From a virus, in the IMG/VR virus record IMGVR_UViG_3300033141_003324, positions 1 to 21,445 of that record: a stretch of 21,445 nucleotides of DNA; one strand, given 5' to 3'. Under the pieces are notes generated by a model that was given only the letters and a program-made list of their open reading frames with translations, made no database searches and was not told where the DNA came from. The translations under genes and the position numbers were made by a program. Below, piece by piece: positions 13,116 through 20,385 of this stretch (positions are counted from its first letter, which is position 1; each line of letters opens with the position of its first letter).

Positions 13116-13486
13116 TCCGCCACCTTTCGCTTTTTCGCGACCGCCTTCTTTCGCTTTGCCCTGCGCACTTTCGGCTTGACTACCACGGACGGCTCCTCTT
13201 TTTCGGCCGGTTCGTAATTGAAGTGACGCCGAATCTGTTCGAGCGGCACTCCGGAGCCGAGGACGGCCTTGCGCTTCGCCTTTTCGATCATCGCCTCGGT
13301 CACGAGGTCGATCGGGACGAACCCCTTGTCGAGATAGCGCTGCACGCCATCCCCGCCGGTAGTCCGGGCGTCAACGGATACCGTTATCGTGTACGGGACG
13401 AGTTCCCCGCGCGCGTCGCGCAGGAACTTCCCCGTCCAGAACGTTATCCGCCGTTGCGCGGTTTCCGTTTCTCTCAGCGTCGCCAT
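13112..13486 (-). CDS. Head protein with Lys/Arg-rich tail
   Basis: The start at 13486 (MATLRETETAQRRI) has GGAGGGG about 9-10 nt upstream; the earlier in-frame ATG at 13504 overlaps that site. The 124-aa product has a beta-rich region (ITFWTGKFLRD, VPYTITVSVDA) then helices, and ends in a strongly basic tail (KPKVRRAKRKKAVAKKRKVAE region, last 25 residues). It follows the capsid gene. A decoration, DNA-binding or head-completion role is possible. No family is recognised. Confidence 0.68.
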   Translation of the reverse strand: MATLRETETAQRRITFWTGKFLRDARGELVPYTITVSVDARTTGGDGVQRYLDKGFVPIDLVTEAMIEKAKRKAVLGSGVPLEQIRRHFNYEPAEKEEPSVVVKPKVRRAKRKKAVAKKRKVAE

Positions 13487-13530
13487 GCCCTTTCCCCTCC
13501 GCAATTACGCTTTACCTTGAAGCGGGTTTG

Positions 13531-13560
13531 GACCGGGCCCGCGGAAAGCCGGGCCCGGTC
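13531..13560. other. GC-rich perfect hairpin after the capsid gene
   Basis: GACCGGGCCCG and CGGGCCCGGTC form an 11-bp perfect stem around an 8-nt loop, 15 nt after the capsid stop. There is no T-run on either strand, so it is not a standard intrinsic terminator. It could be an mRNA 3'-end stabiliser or processing site, or a partial terminator. Confidence 0.7.
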
Positions 13561-13575
13561 GTCCGCCCGTTATGC

Positions 13576-14424
13576 TTATGCGTCGGTGACGATCGGGCAC
13601 CCGTAAGCGTCCACGAGTTCGCCGACGCCATAGTTGGCCGTCACGACAATCTCCGTCGCGCGCAGGCTGGCGTCGCGCTCGAGCTCGGTCCGAATGCCCC
13701 ACTTTTTCACCATGCCGATGGCGTCCGCGCTGAACAGCGCGCCGACGCAGTCGGCCGCGGAATTCGCCGTCGGGCAGTTCGTCGTAGTGTAGATTTCCAC
13801 GCCGAAAAGCACGCCCGAAAAGCCGGTATTCACGATGGTCCGGCCGGCTTCCGCGCTGTAGGGCGTCCCGGTGTTGGACACGATGTCCTTGCGCAGGTCG
13901 GCCCACTGGCGCGGGTGGAGCACACAGTAGTAGGGCTTCGGCGCATTGGCCGCCTCGACCGTGTAAAGCGCCTCCAGGAAGTTGTCGTCGGTCATGTCGG
14001 AACCCGACGAGCCGACGGCGCTGCCGCTATTGAGCGCGCTGAAAAGCCCGCACAGGTCGGAATCCATCTTGTCGGCGACCGCGAGGCCCAGCTGGTTTGC
14101 GTAGTCGTCCAGGCCGATCAGGATGTCGCTGGCTTCCGCGACGTCCGTGACGGTCGTCATGATGCCGACCTCGCCGGCGGTCAGCGTGACCTTGTTGGTC
14201 GTGAGCGAGGTGTTGGAAAGGTCGGTGCCCTCGCTCACCGAATCCGCGCTCTTCGCCACCCAGACCGGGACGTCCATGGCCTTGGAAGCCTGGCCTTCAA
14301 GCGAGTACTTTTTGACCAGCGGCACGACGACGACCTTCGCGCGCGCGGCCTCGATGACGGCCTCGTTGATGATCGAACTGTAAACGAGGTCGTTTACGGA
14401 CGTGGTGGTGGTTTCGTTCGCCAT
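13576..14424 (-). CDS. Major capsid protein
   Basis: A 282-aa protein from ATG 14424 with GGAGG about 10-15 nt upstream. The start MANETTTTSVNDLVYSSIINEAVIEAARAK (a region of 30 residues) and the centre (TAGEVGIMTTVTDVAEASDILIGLDDYANQL) follow the pattern of HK97-fold capsid proteins of the type without an obvious protease. There is a long N-terminal arm, a spine helix (LGLAVADKMDSDLCGLFSAL), an A-domain stretch (PYYCVLHPRQWADLRKD) and a C-terminal strand (ATEIVVTANYGVGELVD). It is preceded by a scaffold and portal. No protease gene is present between portal and capsid. Confidence 0.88.
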   Translation of the reverse strand: MANETTTTSVNDLVYSSIINEAVIEAARAKVVVVPLVKKYSLEGQASKAMDVPVWVAKSADSVSEGTDLSNTSLTTNKVTLTAGEVGIMTTVTDVAEASDILIGLDDYANQLGLAVADKMDSDLCGLFSALNSGSAVGSSGSDMTDDNFLEALYTVEAANAPKPYYCVLHPRQWADLRKDIVSNTGTPYSAEAGRTIVNTGFSGVLFGVEIYTTTNCPTANSAADCVGALFSADAIGMVKKWGIRTELERDASLRATEIVVTANYGVGELVDAYGCPIVTDA

Positions 14425-14453
14425 TTACGTTTTTCCTCCCGGCCGACCGCGCG

Positions 14454-15254
14454 TCAGGCAATCGGGTCTATCGACCGCCGGGATGCGCTTTCGATCACCT
14501 TCTTGCGTTCCTCAGCGGTCAAGCTCGCCCACTTGGCGGGGTCGGCCTTGATATCTGCGATCGTGTATTCTCGGGGCTGTGCTGCCCCCTGGGGAGCGGC
14601 GTTGTCTCCCCGCCTGATTCCGGACCCGCCTGCGTTCGGTTGCTTGCGCAGATAGGAGTTTTCCGGGTCGGCCAGGAAACTCTCGACCAGGCGTTCGACC
14701 GTCATTACGTCGCCGGTTTCGGTATCCACCGGCGTTTGGTCGTTAACGGCCTTGACGCGAACCTCGCCCGTCGCCGGGTCCGTTTCAACCCGGTCGGAAA
14801 GGAGCACTGCGACGGTGTTGGCATTGTATGCGCCGAAGCGGTTCGCCGCGTTTTGCAGCACGTCCATCTTGTGCCGCTCGGCGAAGCGCTTAACCTGTTC
14901 GTCGCGTTCCTTGAGTCGGCTTTCCATTTCGGTCACGCGCTTCTTGAAACCCTCCAGGTGCGGATGGAGTGCCTTCTGGAGCGCATCTTCGTCGAGCGCG
15001 GCCTTTTGTTCCGGCTTGCCCTTTTCGGGCGCCGGCTTTTTGCTTCTCAGCGCGTCAAGCTCGGCGTTGACCTCGTTGAGCCTTTTTTCGAGCTCGGCCA
15101 GCTTGGGCTTGAACAGCCCCTCGGCTTTCGCAAAGCCCTCGCCGAACTTCTTGTCGATCAATTCCTGTACTTTCGCCTGCTGCTCTTCGTTGAAAAGCTG
15201 CCTGCGTTCGGTCCCCTGTTCTTTCTGCGCGTCGCCCGTGGATTCGTCTGCCAC
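14454..15254 (-). CDS. Capsid scaffolding protein
   Basis: A GTG start at 15254 with AGGAGGG 6 nt upstream. The 266-aa protein is highly charged and predicted mostly coiled coil from residue about 25 to 125 (QQAKVQELIDKKFGEGF, LAELEKRLNEVNAELDALRS, KKRVTEMESRLKERDEQVKRF). A less ordered centre and C-terminal helices (YTIADIKADPAKWASLTAEERKKVI) follow. This profile, and its place between portal and capsid, is that of a phage scaffold. The coat-binding part is usually the charged C-terminal helix, present here. Confidence 0.83.
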   Translation of the reverse strand: MADESTGDAQKEQGTERRQLFNEEQQAKVQELIDKKFGEGFAKAEGLFKPKLAELEKRLNEVNAELDALRSKKPAPEKGKPEQKAALDEDALQKALHPHLEGFKKRVTEMESRLKERDEQVKRFAERHKMDVLQNAANRFGAYNANTVAVLLSDRVETDPATGEVRVKAVNDQTPVDTETGDVMTVERLVESFLADPENSYLRKQPNAGGSGIRRGDNAAPQGAAQPREYTIADIKADPAKWASLTAEERKKVIESASRRSIDPIA

Positions 15255-15281
15255 GTTCAGCCCTCCTAATCGGAGTTGGTA

Positions 15282-16808
15282 TTACTCGAATTCACTCGGG
15301 GCTTTCTCGCCGCCGATCTGCTCGGGCAGTCCCGGCTCGATGCCGGTCAGTTCCATCGCCTCGATTTCGTCGTCGATCTCCCCGTAACGCTCCGGGCTCA
15401 GGCCCGGAAGCCAAGCGCGCGCCGCGCGCTTCATCGCCTCTTTAACCATCGTGGGCGACACGCTCGGAATGCGCGTCGCCGTGAGAATATCTTCAAGCTG
15501 CGTCGAGACGCCCCGGATGTCGTAGTTGCGCGGATACTGGACGCGGAATTCGTAGCCGTCCGGCGGCCAGCCCATCCACCGTGCGAGGATGTCCACGATT
15601 TCGGTCTCCGTGTATTCGCACTCCTTCGCCAGCTTGACGAAAACCTGGTTCGCGCGCTGGAAGTCCATCTCCTTGGAATAGCCCGATTCGGGCGCGTCGT
15701 GACGCGGCGAGCCGGCCGTATTGTCAAGCGTTGCCAGCCGGTAGATTTCCGCGATGCCCCACGCGATCTGCTTCGCCGTGAACTCACCGTGCTCGGTCGG
15801 CGGCCCGACGAACTGCGGCATGAACCGCGCCTCTCCCGGCAATTCGGTCGCGTTCGTGATGCCCAGTTGCGTTTCCTGCCCGGGTGCGAACGTGCCCTCG
15901 GGATAAAACAGGTGCGAGAAGTTCTGTTGATGGACGAAACTGTCGAGCAGGCTCGCCCACTGGTTTACCTGCCGGTTGACGAACGCGATGTCGTTCAGGA
16001 TCGACTTGCCGGTATCGGGATAGCGGGCGCTGCGCCGGGCGCGGTAGACCGTTACGGGCACGCGCCCGAGCGTGTGATATTCGCCGGCGACCGTCTCAAG
16101 CTTCGCCGAGTTCATGTCGCCGTCGGGACCGATTCTCAAAACCTGCCGCACCCAGGCGTTGCGCGTCCAGGTCAGGAATTGTTTCGCGGTGCCGCCCTCT
16201 ACGTCCTTGGTCTCCCGTTCGAGGAACCGAATCCACCAGAGCTTCCCGGTTTCGTCGAATTCCCAGGCCGGAACGGCCGTGGGCGCGATCGCCGAAACGT
16301 AGGGCTGCAAGCCGGCCTCCTGCGCCTGTGCGACCGTCTCCGCGCGCACACCGTCCGACAACGGCATGTCCACTACAACCCAGAGGAACCCGTAATACTG
16401 CGCAGCCGGGTGCCAGTGCTCCATCCACTCGGCGAGCGACCGGCCGGAACCGTCGACGTTGTCGAGAGCTTCGGCGAGTTCCTTTTCGCGCGTCCCGCGG
16501 ATGTCGCGGTTTGCGCCGTCGCGGAAAAGAAAGCCGGTGTAGGTGTCGATCACCGGGGCGCAGTAGTTCAGGTAAGCCGCGCGCTCTTTGCGTTTCGACC
16601 AGGCGTCCGACGGCTCTTTGGGATGCTGTGTGAGGTAGGTATCGGTCCATTGCCGGCCGCCCTCGTACGAGTCCAGAAAGAATTTCCAGATTCCCTTGCC
16701 CGAAACCGCGGCCTTCGAGAATTCTGCGAATTGCGCGTGCTCCAGGACGATTTCCTGGGCATTGTCGGTAATCCCGTAGTCGATGATTTGTTCCGGGTTC
16801 TCCGTCAT
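15282..16808 (-). CDS. Portal protein
   Basis: A 508-aa protein between terminase and scaffold. Characteristic portal features are YCAPVIDTYTGFLFRDGANR near 80-100 (wing/clip region start), the alternating strands around PTAVPAWEFDETGKLWWIRF, an FVNRQVNQWASLLDSF-type helix, and a long terminal helical region. Overall length is in the usual 450-550 range. It most resembles the DUF4055-like portal set from memory. It forms the dodecameric channel for DNA entry and exit. Confidence 0.85.
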   Translation of the reverse strand: MTENPEQIIDYGITDNAQEIVLEHAQFAEFSKAAVSGKGIWKFFLDSYEGGRQWTDTYLTQHPKEPSDAWSKRKERAAYLNYCAPVIDTYTGFLFRDGANRDIRGTREKELAEALDNVDGSGRSLAEWMEHWHPAAQYYGFLWVVVDMPLSDGVRAETVAQAQEAGLQPYVSAIAPTAVPAWEFDETGKLWWIRFLERETKDVEGGTAKQFLTWTRNAWVRQVLRIGPDGDMNSAKLETVAGEYHTLGRVPVTVYRARRSARYPDTGKSILNDIAFVNRQVNQWASLLDSFVHQQNFSHLFYPEGTFAPGQETQLGITNATELPGEARFMPQFVGPPTEHGEFTAKQIAWGIAEIYRLATLDNTAGSPRHDAPESGYSKEMDFQRANQVFVKLAKECEYTETEIVDILARWMGWPPDGYEFRVQYPRNYDIRGVSTQLEDILTATRIPSVSPTMVKEAMKRAARAWLPGLSPERYGEIDDEIEAMELTGIEPGLPEQIGGEKAPSEFE

Positions 16809-16827
16809 TTTCGGCTCTCGCTTGCAG

Positions 16828-18129
16828 TTAGAGGTTGATCAAAGCGCTGCGCGGGGTGTGACGGTGCCGCGCGGCCCAGACGGCCAGCGCAAGGGCGATC
16901 ACGCAGTCGTCGTGATAGCCCTCGGGAGCCGAGTATTTCATCTTGCCGGCCAGCCCCATGTGCCCCTCGAAGGCGCGCAGTTCGTTTGCCAGGTGCGCCC
17001 AGACCGGCTCGCGGTGCAGCACCGGGTCGGGCAGCTTCACCCGCCCCGCTTCCATCTCGACGGCGAGGTGTTCGATAAGCCGTGTTTTCGATTCGGCCGT
17101 GAATTTGTAGCCCTTGACGGGCAGCGACGCGCGCCGCAGGTGGTCGTAAACCGGGTCTCCGAGCCCGGTAGAATCCACGAGCATCGGCCCCGGATAGCGC
17201 TTGTGAAAAGCCTTGATGCGTTCCTCCTGCGCGGGCCATTCCATCCGGTTGAACCGCTGCGCGCCGATAACGGTAGAGGAACGGGCCTCGAAGGCGACCA
17301 AAACGGTGTAGTCGGCGGCTTTCGCCAGGTCGATGCCGACCGAAAGGGAGTCTCCCCCGCGCGCCTCGCGAGGCCCGGCGGGCGTCAAGCATGCGTCCAC
17401 GTTGCCGAATGCGCTCGATTCGTTTTCCAGAAATTCCGCGAGGTACTCCTGCCGGAAAACCCGTTCCGGCAATTCGCGCCGGGCCGCCTCGATTTCGCCG
17501 GCCGGGATGAACGGGTTGTCGCTTGTCGGCAGAGTCCACGATTGATATTCCGGGTTTTCGCCGGAAGCGCCCAATAGCCAGAGGTGATAGAACCAGTTGC
17601 GGCCGGCCGGCGTCGAGATGAATACCGCGCGCCCTCCCGTGTCCGAAAGCGTCGGGCGAAGCGCCTCCTGCCATGCGGCCTGCGGCACCTTCGCCGCCTC
17701 GTCTATCACGAGAAACTCGAGGCCGACGCCGCGCAGGGCGTCATAGTTCTCCGCCGTCTTGAAAGCGATTCGGCTGCCGTTCGGAAACAGGATTTCACGC
17801 GCGCCGCGCAGCCGCCGCAGGCCCGGCAACCTGCGCAGGCCGGCGTGAAGCATTTTTTCGGCGATGACGGACTGCGAATAAACGGGCGCAACCCACCAAA
17901 TCAGCTTGCCGGGATTATTCAACCCGACATGCGCGACCTCATTTACGCATGCAAGCGTTTTGCCCCAGCGCCGGCCGCACGCCAGCACGCGGAAACGCGC
18001 ATCGCTTTCATGAAACGCCCGCTGCGAGGGGCGCGGCGTGTAGAGCGTGACGGTAAGGCCCTCAGCCGACATGGCCGCCCCCGCGATAATCGCAATAACC
18101 GACAGGATGGTGCGCTTGAAGCCGTTCAA
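16828..18129 (-). CDS. terL: Terminase large subunit
   Basis: A 433-aa packaging motor. The ATPase domain has Walker A ACGRRWGKT (about residues 50-58), Walker B FLVIDEAA (about 138-145) and the coupling motif FISTPAGRNWFY. The RNase H-type nuclease has acidic residues in SVGIDLAKAADYTV, VDSTGLGDPVYD and GYHDDCVIALALA. Two starts are possible. TTG at 18129 overlaps the small-subunit stop (TTGA) with GAGGGGGG 9 nt upstream and adds a hydrophobic N-terminus (KRTILSVIAIIAGAAM). ATG at 18072 gives MSAEGLTVTLYTPRP, closer to the usual start of the family. I use the coupled TTG because two other TTGA junctions occur in this operon. Confidence 0.93.
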   Translation of the reverse strand: MNGFKRTILSVIAIIAGAAMSAEGLTVTLYTPRPSQRAFHESDARFRVLACGRRWGKTLACVNEVAHVGLNNPGKLIWWVAPVYSQSVIAEKMLHAGLRRLPGLRRLRGAREILFPNGSRIAFKTAENYDALRGVGLEFLVIDEAAKVPQAAWQEALRPTLSDTGGRAVFISTPAGRNWFYHLWLLGASGENPEYQSWTLPTSDNPFIPAGEIEAARRELPERVFRQEYLAEFLENESSAFGNVDACLTPAGPREARGGDSLSVGIDLAKAADYTVLVAFEARSSTVIGAQRFNRMEWPAQEERIKAFHKRYPGPMLVDSTGLGDPVYDHLRRASLPVKGYKFTAESKTRLIEHLAVEMEAGRVKLPDPVLHREPVWAHLANELRAFEGHMGLAGKMKYSAPEGYHDDCVIALALAVWAARHRHTPRSALINL

Positions 18130-18512
18130 TCGTCGTCGCCCCCCTCTGTATTGTCACTAGCAAATTCGGCAGTAAGTTTTTGGGGAATATGATGTTCAAG
18201 TTTGGTGGGCCGTAACTGCCGACAATGATTCAACAAGCTGTGCGCAGCCATTTGTCGCACGCGCTCATCGGTGGAGCGCAACAGTGACCGCTGGGTTAAA
18301 ATCGCCTCACCCTCAACCTCATCAAGGTAGAGTGCCCGCGCCTGCTCGTATTCGGAGCGCCACAGCTCTTTATGCTCTTGTGTAATGGAGCGAGCCGACA
18401 GATCAGAAGAACGCCCTATCCGCGGTGCAATTTGTTTCCACGAATTACCCTCAACGCGCAGCCGCGCCGCGAGTTTTATCATTTGTTGAGTATGTGGGGT
18501 CGGCTCAGGCAT
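18126..18512 (-). CDS. terS: Terminase small subunit (candidate)
   Basis: A 128-aa protein directly upstream of, and overlapping, the large terminase. It has a helix-turn-helix-like segment near residues 22-46 (GNSWKQIAPRIGRSSDLS...), a central helical region (LTQRSLLRSTDERVRQMAAHSLLNH) for oligomerisation, and an acidic C-terminus GGDDD. This is the usual layout of small terminase proteins that recognise the packaging site. Base composition is lower in GC than the rest of the packaging genes, like the adjoining accessory genes. Confidence 0.78.
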   Translation of the reverse strand: MPEPTPHTQQMIKLAARLRVEGNSWKQIAPRIGRSSDLSARSITQEHKELWRSEYEQARALYLDEVEGEAILTQRSLLRSTDERVRQMAAHSLLNHCRQLRPTKLEHHIPQKLTAEFASDNTEGGDDD

Positions 18513-18546
18513 TTTTGTTTTGTCACCGGATTTGTATAAATTTTAC

Positions 18547-18575
18547 TTGACAAAAACTTGTTTTTGTGCTATGTT
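18547..18575 (+). promoter_or_regulatory. Near-consensus sigma-70 promoter with 17-bp spacer
   Basis: TTGACA (18547-18552), 17 bp, then TATGTT (18570-18575) on the plus strand. It drives only the ASCH gene. The expected transcription start, about 7 nt after the -10 box, coincides with the ATG at 18582. Confidence 0.8.
18550..18567. repeat. Inverted repeat between -35 and -10 (possible operator)
   Basis: ACAAAAAC-TT-GTTTTTGT is an 8-bp perfect inverted repeat with a 2-bp centre. It overlaps the last bases of the -35 box and fills most of the spacer. A dimeric repressor bound there would block the promoter. Its binding protein is unknown. Confidence 0.5.
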
Positions 18576-18581
18576 GTTTAC

Positions 18582-19001
18582 ATGAAGGCACTTAGCGTAA
18601 AACAACCTTGGGCTTCGATGATAGCCGATGGCAAAAAGACGTTTGAAATCCGGTCCTGGAAAACCAGATATCGCGGCCCACTGCTAATCGTAGCCTCCAA
18701 AAAACCCGTTATCGGGGCGCTTCCTGTTGGCTGCTCGGTTTGCATTGTTGATCTTATTCAATGCACTCCGTTTCTGAGATGCCATGTTTCTGGTGCGTGT
18801 ACTGAATGGCGGCCAGGTTTATATGCTTGGGAAGTGCGAGTTTTGCGATTTACACCGCACATATCAATCAGAGGCTTGCCAGGAATATACAACATTGACT
18901 ATCCCATACCGATTTGGATTTCCGAAAGCGGAAAATCATTAAGCCATTTTGTCCAATCGCCTTCACAGTTATGTCTTAAATGCTCCAATGCCTTGGGGTG
19001 A
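18582..19001 (+). CDS. ASCH-domain protein, the only plus-strand gene
   Basis: A 139-aa protein. ASCH is a small beta-barrel domain proposed to bind RNA or modified nucleosides; some members (YqfB) are N4-acetylcytidine amidohydrolases. The signature GxKxxExR is exact (GKKTFEIR, about residues 17-24), preceded by MKALSVKQPWASMI and followed by SWKTRYRGPLLIVAS, then a C-terminal GLYAWEVRVLRF strand. The start at 18582 is taken because it matches the family N-terminus and the promoter. It has no ribosome binding site, consistent with a leaderless mRNA. The ASCH domain appears to end about residue 105-110; the last 30 residues overlap the convergent gene and may be read-through tail. It is AT-richer than the structural genes and looks like a moron. 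Confidence 0.83.
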   Translation: MKALSVKQPWASMIADGKKTFEIRSWKTRYRGPLLIVASKKPVIGALPVGCSVCIVDLIQCTPFLRCHVSGACTEWRPGLYAWEVRVLRFTPHISIRGLPGIYNIDYPIPIWISESGKSLSHFVQSPSQLCLKCSNALG

Positions 19002-19564
19002 AAATCCAATCCCCCCTGCTCCTTTCTACCAAGCCCGGGCGGGATAGGAATACGATGTCGCTCTAAGTAATCCAAGACGTGTTGACGTTTCCAAATGCGC
19101 AACGGATAAACCCGATGTCTGACAACATCATATCCGCGCCATTTTTTCAAAATAAGAGCGCGCGACAAACTATCGCTTCTCCTCCAGCCGTAAGCAATCC
19201 AATCGATTCGCGCTTCCTCGCGAAAACGATTTTCAATATCAGCAATTTTTATTTTGGGGGCATTTTTTAGTCCGATCCAATGTGGCTGCAAAACCGCATT
19301 TCGATAGCAGCGCGAGAGATCAAAGTGTGGGTACATGCGAACGCGCACACCAAATTTGTCTTGCGTTTGTTTTGCCCACTTGTTAACCGTTTCAAGGTTT
19401 CGCACCCGAAACAAATAATAAGCCTCAACCCGCCGAAACATTCCACAGCATAGATGCAGTGTCGCCATTGAATCCTTGCCGAAACTTACTGCCACTCCAA
19501 TAGCGTCGGTTTCCGCGCGCACAAGATTCAAAAGATTTAGGGCTGATTTAATATGCGCATTCAT
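18899..19564 (-). CDS. PAPS-reductase-family PP-loop protein
   Basis: A 221-aa member of the phosphoadenosine phosphosulfate reductase/ATP-pyrophosphatase superfamily. The PP-loop AVSFGKDSMATLHL is at about residues 25-38, followed by the alternating helices and strands of the adenine nucleotide hydrolase fold. WIAYGWRRSDSLSRALIL near 137-154 is the second conserved region. The C-terminal Cys of assimilatory PAPS reductases (ECG.H) is not seen, so sulfate assimilation is unlikely. It overlaps the ParB-like gene by ATGA. PAPS-reductase/ParB pairs (as in IbrA/IbrB) recur in phages and prophages. Activity is unknown; adenylation- or sulfur-type modification of a nucleic acid or protein is possible. 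Confidence 0.83.
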   Translation of the reverse strand: MNAHIKSALNLLNLVRAETDAIGVAVSFGKDSMATLHLCCGMFRRVEAYYLFRVRNLETVNKWAKQTQDKFGVRVRMYPHFDLSRCYRNAVLQPHWIGLKNAPKIKIADIENRFREEARIDWIAYGWRRSDSLSRALILKKWRGYDVVRHRVYPLRIWKRQHVLDYLERHRIPIPPGLGRKEQGGLDFHPKALEHLRHNCEGDWTKWLNDFPLSEIQIGMG

Positions 19565-20262
19565 CCGGTCGCCCCCGCATGTTTTACCGGCGCGCTTTTT
19601 GGGAGTTCCGATTGATTTTGAAGTTGATCTCGCCGTTTTGCTCTAACCTCAACAAGAGCCGACGAAACGTACCTCTCATCGGGTGAAAGCCCGAGCGAGC
19701 GCAAGGCAAGCTCTTTAGCGCCACGTGTGGGATATACCACAATTAAAAACTTTTCCGTGTCGTCCTTTTGCTGCTTATTTTCGTTACCTTGCTTTCTGCG
19801 CTCCTTTAGTTTTTTCAATTCGTCCAGATTTTCTTGAATGGAAGCTGGCGGTTCTTCAAATTCTATGGGCGCAGGAACATCCAACAATTTCAAAGCCTGA
19901 GTAAGTTCGGGCAATTTCGTCTCAAGAGTTTCCAATAAAGGCTTGACCTCTGCTGAAAATTCTCCGGTAATTTGCGGATTATTCAGCGCGACGTTAAGGG
20001 CCTTTTCACGCGCCGGGTCCAAGTCAACCACGGCCGTCAAGGCTTCCTTTTCGCCGGCATCAATCAATGCCTTTAGCCGCTGGTGTCCGGCCACGAGCGT
20101 CTGCGTGCGCTTGTTCCAGACCAGCGGTTGCACGAGGCCGAATTCGTTCAGCGATGCCGACAGGCCAGCAAGCGCTTCCTCGGAAATCGTGCGCGGATTC
20201 CATTCGGCGGGTTTAATATCCGCCAGCTTCATCGCTTTCAATTCGACCGGGCCGGCTGGCAT
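19561..20262 (-). CDS. ParB-like (sulfiredoxin-fold) protein
   Basis: The ATG at 20262 has GGAGG 7 nt upstream and gives a 233-aa protein starting MPAGPVELKAMKLADIKPAE. The ParB N-terminal domain shows WNPRTISEEALAGLSASLNEFG (about 21-42, 22 residues in total), then QPLVWNKRTQTLVAGHQRLKA, where GHQR replaces the classical GERR box as in phage ParB-like proteins. The C-terminal part has a charged linker (KKLKERRKQGNENKQQKDD) and a small alpha/beta domain (TEKFLIVVYPTRGAKELAL). There is no centromere-binding HTH, so this is not a partition ParB. It is coupled to the PAPS-reductase gene. The N-terminal half is GC-rich, the C-terminal half AT-rich. Confidence 0.83.
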   Translation of the reverse strand: MPAGPVELKAMKLADIKPAEWNPRTISEEALAGLSASLNEFGLVQPLVWNKRTQTLVAGHQRLKALIDAGEKEALTAVVDLDPAREKALNVALNNPQITGEFSAEVKPLLETLETKLPELTQALKLLDVPAPIEFEEPPASIQENLDELKKLKERRKQGNENKQQKDDTEKFLIVVYPTRGAKELALRSLGLSPDERYVSSALVEVRAKRRDQLQNQSELPKSAPVKHAGATG

Positions 20263-20385
20263 GGACAAACCTCCACAGGGCTCATCAAATCGAAGGGCGG
20301 CCGTTCGGGAGCGGTCCCATCCTTTATAAGTTTTTGCCCGATTAGGGCGGTCGTGGCGTTGCCCGAATTGCACTGCCCCTCTACC

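Noticed and set aside
13528-14655. 375-aa plus-strand open frame opposite the major capsid gene
   Set aside because: Composition is that of an antisense reading (Val/Arg/His/Asp-rich) and it crosses a gene boundary on the coding strand.
15276-16838. 520-aa plus-strand open frame opposite the portal gene
   Set aside because: GC-rich antisense shadow; the opposite strand carries a convincing portal protein.
18513-18581. Minus-strand promoter for the terminase genes in this gap
   Set aside because: An AT-rich TATACA-like box is present, but no -35 match is found at 16-18 bp; too weak to annotate.
20263-20373. N-terminal extension of the ParB-like gene to a GTG at 20373
   Set aside because: The added 37 residues do not resemble ParB proteins, while the ATG at 20262 has GGAGG at ideal spacing and fits the family N-terminus.
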